NCBI GenBank assembly: GCA_036403795.1
Contig: DASWQJ010000201.1
Span: 1-12,362, forward strand
DNA: 12,362 bases
Reading direction: 5' to 3'
Source: Stenotrophomonas_A sp036403795
GTDB taxonomy: Bacteria > Pseudomonadota > Gammaproteobacteria > Xanthomonadales > Xanthomonadaceae
The stretch's first letter is position 1. Each line of letters starts with the position of its first letter. Under the pieces are notes generated by a model, which worked only from the letters and a program-made list of their open reading frames with translations, was not told where the DNA came from and ran no database searches. Shown piece after piece: positions 1 to 6,827 of this stretch. The position numbers and the translations under genes were made by a program.

Positions 1-105
1 GGTGAGCGAGTCGGGAAAGCGCAGCAGGCCAATCGTGCCGGCCAGGAAGAAGAACAACCCCAGCAAGATCGCCACCACGGTCACGCCATCGAGCAGCAAG
101 CTCAT
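1..105 (-). CDS. mnhG: Na+/H+ antiporter subunit G (MnhG/MrpG), N-terminal fragment
   Basis: Only the first 35 codons are present; the gene continues beyond the left edge. MnhG is a small membrane subunit of the multi-subunit Mrp/Mnh cation/proton antiporter in the inner membrane. The fragment has one hydrophobic helix (about residues 8-28) ending in GTIGLLRFPD, which matches the conserved end of the first MnhG helix. The ATG at 103-105 overlaps the TGA of mnhF in an ATGA junction, and a purine-rich AGGGG lies 8 bases upstream, so translation is probably coupled to mnhF. Identity is fairly safe from the motif plus the E-F-G order. Whether subunits A-D follow cannot be seen. Confidence 0.85.
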   Translation of the reverse strand, partial: MSLLLDGVTVVAILLGLFFFLAGTIGLLRFPDSLT

Positions 106-362
106 GGGCGAGGCCCCTGTCGCGCGGCCTTGACGAAGGCAATCGATGCGAACGCGGCCAACAGCGCCAGGATCAGCGCCACGTCGGCCACCGCGGACGT
201 GCCGGTCGTGGCCGCGAGCAGCAAGGCGGCGATGCCGCCACTGCCCAGCAATTGGGCGGCCATCATGCGCTCGGCATCGCCGGGCCCGCGCAGGATGCGG
301 ATCAGGCCGACCGCCACCATCAGCAGCACGAAACCGGCAGCGGCGTGCAGGAAAATGTTCAT
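102..362 (-). CDS. mnhF: Na+/H+ antiporter subunit F (MnhF/MrpF)
   Basis: A protein of 86 residues, the usual size for MnhF/PhaF, a small integral subunit of the Mrp-type monovalent cation/proton antiporter. Three hydrophobic helices are visible (about residues 5-23, 37-52 and 57-78). Between the first two lies RGPGDAERMMAAQLLG, the conserved MnhF loop. The ATG at 362 was chosen because it has AGGAA 9 bases upstream and gives the family length; the frame stays open to 443 but that stretch is not hydrophobic and does not look like the family. Its stop overlaps the start of mnhG. The gap from the end of mnhE is 99 bases, the loosest junction in this operon. Confidence 0.88.
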   Translation of the reverse strand: MNIFLHAAAGFVLLMVAVGLIRILRGPGDAERMMAAQLLGSGGIAALLLAATTGTSAVADVALILALLAAFASIAFVKAARQGPRP

Positions 363-461
363 GGCACACGGTTCCTGTGCGCGGATGTCTTCGCAGCTGA
401 CCTGCGTCGCGCCCGCACGGATGCGGCAAGCCGTTCTGTCCACACTGGCGCGAGCGCGGTG

Positions 462-1070
462 CTAGCCATCGCCCTGCGCCGGCCCCGGGATGAGCGCCCT
501 GGCGAACAGCTGCTCTTCCTTCTTGAGCTGCTCCAGATTGGGTAGCCCGCGATCCAGGCAGTGGTACACCAGCACGCCCGGCTTCTGCCCACACGGCACC
601 GAGCCCGGCAACAGGCTGGTAATGGTGGCGAAGGTGTTGAGCGTCATGCCGGGGGGAAATGCCAGTGGACATTCCACCAATCCCGGATTCATCGGCATGC
701 GCGGGTGCAGCGCCCGCCGTGCCACGTCCAGTCCCGCCAGCACCGACTGCCACAGGAAGTGCGGCACCAGCATCAGCAGCGCGGCAAAACGCAGATGCCC
801 CTGGGACGGCGGCATCAGGCGCAGGCTGGTCCAGGTGGCCAACAACGTCGCCACCGCGCCGCAGGTCAGGTCGGCCGGCTTAGCGCTGGGCATCAGCACG
901 ATCCACACGATGAAGAAGCCTAACGCGCGCATCGCCGCGGTACCGAACGCGGGGCGACGGCGGCGGCGAAGAGTCCTTGGCACATCGCGCGCAGCCGCTT
1001 CGCCGGCAGCACTCGACAGGTCGCCAGCCGATGGCTTGCGATCGTTGCCCGGGGTCGCGGCGCCCGTCAT
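462..1070 (-). CDS. mnhE: Na+/H+ antiporter subunit E (MnhE/MrpE), with N-terminal extension
   Basis: Encodes 202 residues. MnhE is a membrane subunit of the Mrp antiporter. From residue 47 the protein fits the family: two to three helices (about 47-66, 68-85 and 93-115), then a cytoplasmic part containing NTFATITSLLPGS, equivalent to the conserved 'ITLTPGT' segment, and VLVYHCLD, equivalent to 'hLLVHALD'. Residues 1-46 are Arg/Ala-rich and not hydrophobic, longer than I expect for the family (about 160 residues). The ATG at 1070 overlaps the permease TGA as ATGA and has AGGG 6 bases upstream, which favours it. An ATG at 932 would give a family-length protein but lacks a visible ribosome site. 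The start is therefore uncertain; the family call is firm. Confidence 0.85.
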   Translation of the reverse strand: MTGAATPGNDRKPSAGDLSSAAGEAAARDVPRTLRRRRRPAFGTAAMRALGFFIVWIVLMPSAKPADLTCGAVATLLATWTSLRLMPPSQGHLRFAALLMLVPHFLWQSVLAGLDVARRALHPRMPMNPGLVECPLAFPPGMTLNTFATITSLLPGSVPCGQKPGVLVYHCLDRGLPNLEQLKKEEQLFARALIPGPAQGDG

Positions 1071-4000
1071 GCCCGGCCCTGCCCGTTCTGTTGCACCGGT
1101 CCGGCAGCAGGCTCGATCGTCGGCGCGGGCGCGTCACCAAAGATCGTCACGTACAGCACCGGCAAGAAGATCAGCGTCAGCACGGTGGCGACCAGCAAGC
1201 CGCCCATGATGGCGAAGGCCATGGGGCCCCAGAACACCGTCGGCGCGATCGGGATCAAGCCCAGCACCGTGGAGATGGCCGTGAGCATGAGCGGCCGCAT
1301 GCGCGAGGTCGCCGCGCTGACCACCGCATCCAACACCCCTTTGCCGTAGGCGCGATCGGTCTCGATCTGCACGATCAGGATCACCGCGTTCTTGGCGATC
1401 ATGCCGATCAGTGCCAGGATGCCCAGGATCGCCACGAACCCCAGCGGCCGGCCGAACAGCAGCAGCGATCCGACCACGCCGATCAGCCCCAGCGGCAGCA
1501 CGCACACCACCATCGCCAGCCGCCGGAAACTCACCAGCAATACCATCATGCTGATCAGCATCAGCAGGATCATCAACGGCACCACCGCATAGACCGACTG
1601 GCTCGACGCCGTGCTTTCCTCGTACAGCCCACCGGTTTCCACCTTGTACTGCCTGGGCAGTTTGTCGGTGAACGCCTTGATCTTCGGCTCCAGCGCGGCC
1701 ACGACATCATCCGGCAGCACCCCGCCATTGACGTCCGCGCGCACGGTCAACGTCGGCATGCGGTCGCGCCGCCACACCAGCGGAAATTCCTGCTCTTCGC
1801 TAAAGGTGGCCACCTGCTTCAGCGGCACCATGCGTCCGGTGGCGGTGGGTATCTGCAACGTGGACAGCGTCTGGAACGAGGCACGTTGCTCGTCGTTGGC
1901 GCGCGCCACCACGTTGACCAGATAGATGTCGTCGCGCACCTGGGTGATCGGCGTTCCGGCAATGGACGCATGCAGCACGCTGGCCAACGCCGCCGAACTC
2001 ACGCCCACCTGCCGCGCCTCGTCCTGGTCCACATGGATGCGGATCTGCCGGGCCGGTTCCATCCAGTCGTAGTTGACGTGGCGCACCCGCGAATCGGAGC
2101 CCACCACCGTGGCCAGCTCCAGCGACAGGCGCCGCAGTTCATCCATGTCCGGCCCGCTGACGCGGTATTGCAAGGGCCAGCCTACCGGTGGCCCCAGCTC
2201 CAGTGGCGAGACCCGCGCCACGACCTCGGGAAATTGATCGGCCAGCACCTTCTCGAGCATCGCGTGCAATCGCTCGCGCGCTTCCAGGTCCTTGGCCACG
2301 ATCACGAACTGGGCGAAGAACGGGTTGGCCAACTGCACGTTGAGCGTCAGGATGAAGCGCACCGCGCCGCGGCCTACATAGGTGCTGTAGTGGTCCACGT
2401 CGGGGTTGTGGTTGAGCAAGGCTTCGAGCCGCTTGGCCTGGGCTTCGGTGGCAAAGATCGACGCGTCCTGGCGCAGCGTCATGTCCACCGTGAGCTCGGG
2501 GCGGTCCGAGGCGGGAAAGAACTGCTGCGGCACGAAGCGCAACAGGAACATCGCCAGCACGAACGCCGCCAGGGTGATGCCGATGGTGAGCCACTTGGCG
2601 CGAATCGCCCCCAGCAGCAGCCCACGGTATTTGTCCATCACCTTGCTGGGCTTGGTGACCGCATCGGCCTTGGGCACCTTCAGGATCGCCTTGCCCAGCA
2701 GCGGTGCGAAGATCACCGCGCACAACCACGACACGATCAGCGAGATGGCCACCACGGCGAAGATCGAGAACGTGTATTCACCGGCGGAACTGCGTGCGAA
2801 ACCGATCGGCACGAAACTGGAAATCGTGACCAGGGTGCCGACCAGCATCGGCGCAGCCAGCGTGCGATAGGCGTAGGTCGCCGCATCGTCCATGCTGTCG
2901 CCCTGCCCCAGCCGGTTCATCATCGCATCGACCGTGGTCATCGCATCGTCGACCAGCAAGGTGAGCGCGATGATCAACGCGCCCAGCGAGATGCGGTGCA
3001 GGTCGATGTTGACCGCATCCATCACCACGAACACGATCGCCAGCGTCAGCGGGATCGCCAGCGCCACCACGGTGCCCGGGCGCACGCCCAGGCTGACGAA
3101 ACTGCACACCAGGATGATCAGGATGGCTTGCCACAGCGACGCCATGAAATCGTTGATGGACACATCGACCGTTTCCGCCTGGTCGGCCACCAGCGTCGGC
3201 TCGATGCCGATCGGCAGGTCCGCGCGGATGGCGGCCATTTCCTTGCGGATGTTCTTGCCCAGCGCCAGGATGTCGCCGCCCTCGCGCATGGCGATCGCCA
3301 GGCCGATCGCCGGACGCCCGTTGACGCGGAACATCGGCTGCGGCGGATCGGACATGCCGCGGTGCACGCGCGCGATGTCGCCCAGGCGGATGATCCGGTT
3401 GCCCACCACCAGGTTGAACGATTCGATGTCGCCCTCGTTGTCGAAGGCGCCGCTCACGCGCAGGAACAGCCGCTCCTGCCGGGTCTGGATCACCCCGGCC
3501 GGACGAACCAGGTTCTGCGCCTGCAGCGCCGACACGATGGTGCGGTAGTCCAGCCGCAGACCGGCCAGCTGCTCGGTGGAAAACTCGATAAAGATCTGCT
3601 CGTCCTGCGCGCCCAGCACTTCGATCTTGGACACGTCCGGCAGGTGCAACAGGCGCGAGCGCGCGCCTTCCACATAGTCGCGCAGCTGGCGGAAATTGAA
3701 CCCATCGGCGGTGAACGCATAGATGGTGCCGAAGGTGTCGCCAAAGTCGTCGTTGAAGAACGGGCCCACCACGCCGGCCGGTAACGTCTGTCGGATGTCG
3801 CTGATGTTCTTGCGCACCTGGTACCACACGTCCGGCACCTCGGCCGGCGGAGTCGACTGCTCCAGTTCGACGAAGATCGTGGTCTGCCCCGCCGTGGTGT
3901 AGCTGCGCACCGTGTTTATATGCCGCGTTTCCTGCAGCTTGCGCTCGATCCGCTCGGTGACCTGCGGCAACATTTCCTGCACGGTCGCGCCGGGCCAGCC

Positions 4001-4156
4001 AGCCGCCACCACCATTGTGCGGATGGTGAAGGCCGGATCCTCGTCGCGACCCAACCGCAGGAAAGACAGCGTGCCTGCCACCAGCGCGATGATCATCAGG
4101 AACACGATCAGCGAGCGTCTGCCCAGCGCCCATTCGGACAGGTTGGGGCCGATCAC
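1067..4156 (-). CDS. RND efflux transporter, inner-membrane permease (HAE1-like)
   Basis: Encodes 1029 residues, the normal length for a drug-type RND permease, which exports substrates using the proton motive force as part of a tripartite pump. It has the duplicated RND layout: a first helix (about 12-32), a periplasmic loop (about 35-335), helices 2-6 (about 340-490), helix 7 (about 522-541), a second loop (about 545-855), and helices 8-12 (about 856-1005). The proton-relay residues are visible: Asp403 and Asp404 in helix 4 (LVDDAM) and Lys922 in helix 10 (AKNAV), matching AcrB Asp407/Asp408/Lys940. The start is GTG; it overlaps the adaptor stop as GTGA. Its own stop overlaps mnhE. No outer-membrane factor or TetR-type repressor lies in the window, so the TolC-like partner must be elsewhere. 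The substrate cannot be read from sequence. Confidence 0.95.
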   Translation of the reverse strand: MIGPNLSEWALGRRSLIVFLMIIALVAGTLSFLRLGRDEDPAFTIRTMVVAAGWPGATVQEMLPQVTERIERKLQETRHINTVRSYTTAGQTTIFVELEQSTPPAEVPDVWYQVRKNISDIRQTLPAGVVGPFFNDDFGDTFGTIYAFTADGFNFRQLRDYVEGARSRLLHLPDVSKIEVLGAQDEQIFIEFSTEQLAGLRLDYRTIVSALQAQNLVRPAGVIQTRQERLFLRVSGAFDNEGDIESFNLVVGNRIIRLGDIARVHRGMSDPPQPMFRVNGRPAIGLAIAMREGGDILALGKNIRKEMAAIRADLPIGIEPTLVADQAETVDVSINDFMASLWQAILIILVCSFVSLGVRPGTVVALAIPLTLAIVFVVMDAVNIDLHRISLGALIIALTLLVDDAMTTVDAMMNRLGQGDSMDDAATYAYRTLAAPMLVGTLVTISSFVPIGFARSSAGEYTFSIFAVVAISLIVSWLCAVIFAPLLGKAILKVPKADAVTKPSKVMDKYRGLLLGAIRAKWLTIGITLAAFVLAMFLLRFVPQQFFPASDRPELTVDMTLRQDASIFATEAQAKRLEALLNHNPDVDHYSTYVGRGAVRFILTLNVQLANPFFAQFVIVAKDLEARERLHAMLEKVLADQFPEVVARVSPLELGPPVGWPLQYRVSGPDMDELRRLSLELATVVGSDSRVRHVNYDWMEPARQIRIHVDQDEARQVGVSSAALASVLHASIAGTPITQVRDDIYLVNVVARANDEQRASFQTLSTLQIPTATGRMVPLKQVATFSEEQEFPLVWRRDRMPTLTVRADVNGGVLPDDVVAALEPKIKAFTDKLPRQYKVETGGLYEESTASSQSVYAVVPLMILLMLISMMVLLVSFRRLAMVVCVLPLGLIGVVGSLLLFGRPLGFVAILGILALIGMIAKNAVILIVQIETDRAYGKGVLDAVVSAATSRMRPLMLTAISTVLGLIPIAPTVFWGPMAFAIMGGLLVATVLTLIFLPVLYVTIFGDAPAPTIEPAAGPVQQNGQGRA

Positions 4157-5292
4157 GGCGCGGTCTCGGGCTTGCCCTCGGTGGCCGTGCCCGGCGTCAG
4201 TCCGATGGGGCGCACCTTTTGCCCGGGGCGCAGCGCCTGCACGCCGGCCGTCACCACGATGTCGCCCTGTTTCAGGCCCGAAGCGACCATGACAGTGGAC
4301 GGTCCCGCGGACTGGACCGCAATCTCACGCGCGGCCACGAGATGCGTCTTCGGGTCTACCACCCACACGGCCGACTTGCTGCCCGACCTCACCACGGCCG
4401 CGGCCGGGATCTCGATGCCGAGCACGCCTTCCACGCTCAGCCGGCCGGTGACCGTACTGCCCAGGCGCATCGCTGGCGGCGGGTCCTGCAATGCCACCTT
4501 GACGCGGAACGTGCCGGTGATCGGGTCCGCGCGCGGCGCGATCTCGCGGACCTGCCCGCGGGTGCTCACCGTCGTATCGGAGGTGAGCATGACCTCGAGC
4601 GTGGCGTTGCCCGGTGCGTTGTCCTTGATGCGCGCCGGCACATCGAACACGGCATCGCGGCCGCCCTCGCGCGCCAGTTGCACGATCATCTGGCCGGCGG
4701 CCACCACTTCGCCGGGCTCGGCGCCGCGCGCGGTCACCACGCCGGCCATGTCCGATACGAGCCGTGTATAGCCCAGCCGGTTGTCGGCCAGCCGCACCTG
4801 GGCCTGCGCGGCCTCCACTTGCGAGCGCGTGGCCCGGCGGCCGGCCTCGGCCTGGTCGAACAGCGCACGCGATACCGCGTCCTGCGCGACCAGCTCGCGC
4901 ATGCGGCTGAAATTGTTGTCGGCCTCGACCGCCATCGCCTGCGCGGCGCTGAGCTGGGCGCGGGCGCCTTGCTGCCCGCTCTGTTCGTCCTGGGGATCGA
5001 GTTGCGCCACCAGTTGCCCGGGGCGTACCTGGTCGCCCACGCCCACCAGGCGCTCCATCATTCGCCCGCCAATACGGAACGACAGGCTGCTTTCGCTCTC
5101 CGGCTGCACATTGCCGATCAAGGTGACGGTGCGGCCACTTAGCTGGGTATCGGTCACCATCACCTGGACGGGCCGTACCTCCTGCACCTGCTCGTCTTCA
5201 TTGCGCCCGCACGCGGCCAGCAGGATCAAGGCCCCGAGCAGGCCAAGGCAGCGAAACCAGCGCAAAACCCCGCAGGGCCAAATGGAAGACAC
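4153..5292 (-). CDS. RND efflux periplasmic adaptor subunit (membrane fusion lipoprotein)
   Basis: Encodes 379 residues. The adaptor links the RND permease to an outer-membrane channel. The N-terminus has a lipoprotein signal peptide ending in LILLAAC, with Cys28 as the lipidation site. Then come the first lipoyl half (about 65-100, FRIGGRMMERLVGVGDQVRPG), an alpha-helical hairpin rich in Gln/Ala (about 105-172), the second lipoyl half (about 175-206, GVVTARGAEPGEVVAAGQ), a beta-barrel (about 210-290) and a membrane-proximal domain to about 365. The GTG start at 5292 was chosen because it has GAGGGAG 8 bases upstream and places the signal peptide correctly; the frame is open to 5544 but those 84 codons encode an Arg/Gly-rich stretch with no signal. 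Overlap with the permease indicates coupled translation. Confidence 0.93.
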   Translation of the reverse strand: MSSIWPCGVLRWFRCLGLLGALILLAACGRNEDEQVQEVRPVQVMVTDTQLSGRTVTLIGNVQPESESSLSFRIGGRMMERLVGVGDQVRPGQLVAQLDPQDEQSGQQGARAQLSAAQAMAVEADNNFSRMRELVAQDAVSRALFDQAEAGRRATRSQVEAAQAQVRLADNRLGYTRLVSDMAGVVTARGAEPGEVVAAGQMIVQLAREGGRDAVFDVPARIKDNAPGNATLEVMLTSDTTVSTRGQVREIAPRADPITGTFRVKVALQDPPPAMRLGSTVTGRLSVEGVLGIEIPAAAVVRSGSKSAVWVVDPKTHLVAAREIAVQSAGPSTVMVASGLKQGDIVVTAGVQALRPGQKVRPIGLTPGTATEGKPETAP

Positions 5293-5300
5293 AGTGTCGA

Positions 5301-5307
5301 CTCCCTC
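5301..5307 (-). promoter_or_regulatory. Ribosome binding site deciding the GTG start of the RND adaptor
   Basis: On the minus strand this reads GAGGGAG and lies 8 bases before the GTG at 5292. It supports that start over upstream in-frame codons, which would bury the lipoprotein signal peptide inside the protein. Confidence 0.7.
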
Positions 5308-5491
5308 TCGATGTAGCTCACGTCCTCGTGGATCGACTCGCCGACCGTTTGCCGCAACGCTCCTCGCCGCGACGCTACCGCCGCGGTCTGCCGGCTCGGC
5401 CGCCCCTTGCGCACTGCCGTCGTGCACGGAACCGATGGCATACGTGCCGTGGCGTTCCCATCCCCACCTACCTCGGCGTGGCGTGGCATCC

Positions 5492-5521
5492 CGGCAGCAC
5501 CGTCTTGCGGCGGCGCTGCCG
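5492..5521 (-). terminator. Hairpin downstream of arcA, possible terminator or attenuator
   Basis: The arms CGGCAGC (5492-5498) and GCTGCCG (5515-5521) are perfect complements, with an inner CCG/CGG pairing (5500-5502 with 5508-5510) around a short loop. It lies about 30 bases past the arcA stop. There is no T-run on either side, so it is not a classical intrinsic terminator. It may only slow transcription or stabilise the arcDA mRNA 3' end, or may be chance in GC-rich DNA. Confidence 0.3.
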
Positions 5522-5551
5522 TGGCCAAAGCGCCCGAGTTGCAACCCTCGG

Positions 5552-6805
5552 CTAGAAGTCGACCGGGTCGCGGATGATCGGACAGGTCATGCAGTGCCCG
5601 CCGCCGCGTCCGCGGCCCAACTCGGCCCCCACGATCGTGATGACCTCCACGCCCGCCTTGCGCAGCAGGGTGTTGGTGTAGGTGTTGCGGTCGTAGGCGT
5701 ACACCACGCCGGGCGAGGCGCACACCAGGTTCGCGCCGCTGTCCCACTGGGTACGTTCCTGTTGATAAGCGGTGCCGCCGGTTTCGACCACGCGCAGCTC
5801 CTTCAAGCCCAGCGCTTCGGCGATGACCTCGACGAACGGCTTGCTTTCGCGATGCAACTCCACGCCACTCGGGTGACTGCTGGGGCGATACGAGAAGGTG
5901 CGAACCTGGTTGATGAACTCCGGCGCCAGCAATGCGAGGTCGCGATCGGCGAAGGTGAACACCGTATCCAGGTGCATCGCGGTGCGGATCTTGGGAATCA
6001 CTGCCACGATCACCCGCTCGGCGGCCTTCTTTTCAAACAGCTTGGCCGCCAACTGGCTGATGGCCTGGCGCGAGGTGCGCTCGCTCATGCCGATGAGCAC
6101 GCTGCCCTTGCCGATCGGCATCACGTCGCCGCCTTCCAGGGTCGACAGTCCATGATCCTTGGTCGGGTCGCCCCACCACACATTCACCTTGCCGGCGAAA
6201 TCGGGGTGGAACTTGTAGATGGCCGTGGTGAGGATGGTCTCCTCGTGCCGCGCCGGCCAGTACAGCGGGTTCAAGGTCACCCCGCCGTAGATCCAGCACG
6301 TGGTGTCGCGCGTGTAGAGGGTGTTGGGCAGGGGCTGCAGCAGGTACTCGGTGCTGCCGGCCGCCTCCTGGATCACCTTCAACGCCTTGCCACCCAGGTC
6401 TTCCGGGAACTCGTCGGTGGATAGACCACCAATCAGGGTCTCGGCCAGCTTGCGCGGCTCCAGGCCCTCCAGGTAACTGCGGATCTCATCGATCAGGCCG
6501 AACCCGACCTGGTCGGGCACCACCTGGTTGTCGAGGATCCATTTCCTGCCTTCGGGCAGGGCCACGGTTTCGGCCAGCAGGTTGTGCATCTCGACCACGT
6601 CGATGCCGCGATCGCGCATCTTGTTGACGAAATCGAAGTGGTCGCGCTTGGCGTTCTCCACCCACAACACGTCATCGAACAGCAATCGATCGCAGTTGGT
6701 CGGGGTCAATCGGGAATGGGCCACGCCGGGCGAACAGACCATGACCTTGCGCAGCGTGCCGACTTCGGAATGCACGCCAAATTGAACATCCGTTGCAGTC
6801 GCCAT
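5552..6805 (-). CDS. arcA: Arginine deiminase
   Basis: Encodes 417 residues, the full length of bacterial arginine deiminase, which hydrolyses L-arginine to L-citrulline and ammonia in the cytoplasm. The catalytic set is complete: Asp167 in YTRD, Glu224 in STLEGGD, His278 and Asp280 in AMHLDTVF, and nucleophile Cys405 in GGGHCMTCP. These correspond closely to the Pseudomonas aeruginosa enzyme (Asp166, Glu224, His278, Asp280, Cys406). The N-terminal LRKVMVCSPG and LLFDDVLWVENAK motifs are also typical. The ATG at 6805 has GGAG 8 bases upstream and begins just before the conserved VHSEVGTLRKV; an upstream extension to 6979 would run into arcD. It follows arcD by 22 bases, so the two form an operon. 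Ornithine carbamoyltransferase and carbamate kinase genes, usual partners for energy gain, do not follow. Confidence 0.97.
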   Translation of the reverse strand: MATATDVQFGVHSEVGTLRKVMVCSPGVAHSRLTPTNCDRLLFDDVLWVENAKRDHFDFVNKMRDRGIDVVEMHNLLAETVALPEGRKWILDNQVVPDQVGFGLIDEIRSYLEGLEPRKLAETLIGGLSTDEFPEDLGGKALKVIQEAAGSTEYLLQPLPNTLYTRDTTCWIYGGVTLNPLYWPARHEETILTTAIYKFHPDFAGKVNVWWGDPTKDHGLSTLEGGDVMPIGKGSVLIGMSERTSRQAISQLAAKLFEKKAAERVIVAVIPKIRTAMHLDTVFTFADRDLALLAPEFINQVRTFSYRPSSHPSGVELHRESKPFVEVIAEALGLKELRVVETGGTAYQQERTQWDSGANLVCASPGVVYAYDRNTYTNTLLRKAGVEVITIVGAELGRGRGGGHCMTCPIIRDPVDF

Positions 6806-6827
6806 ATCTGAAACTCCAGTTGTTCTG

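Larger units (their letters stand above)
5293..5551. other. Intergenic gap between arcA and the RND adaptor gene
   Basis: This 259-base stretch separates the arcA stop from the adaptor start. No convincing open reading frame, RNA gene or strong promoter is visible on either strand. It is GC-rich and contains a hairpin near the arcA end (entered separately). It is long enough to hold the RND-mnh operon promoter, but I cannot point to -35/-10 boxes. The two gene groups could be separate transcripts or one transcript with internal processing. Confidence 0.5.

Noticed and set aside
977..3784. A 935-codon open frame on the + strand, antisense to the RND permease
   Set aside because: It is rich in His, Gln, Arg and Asp with no domain or hydrophobic pattern, which is the usual mirror image of a GC-rich gene. 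The minus-strand frame encodes an unmistakable RND permease with all catalytic residues.
5293..5544. Upstream extension of the RND adaptor by 84 codons
   Set aside because: It would place the lipoprotein signal peptide in the middle of the protein; the GTG at 5292 has a strong ribosome site.
4781..6424. A 547-codon + strand open frame spanning the adaptor, the gap and arcA
   Set aside because: It crosses two well-supported genes on the other strand, has no family features, and is low-complexity Arg/Ala/His-rich.
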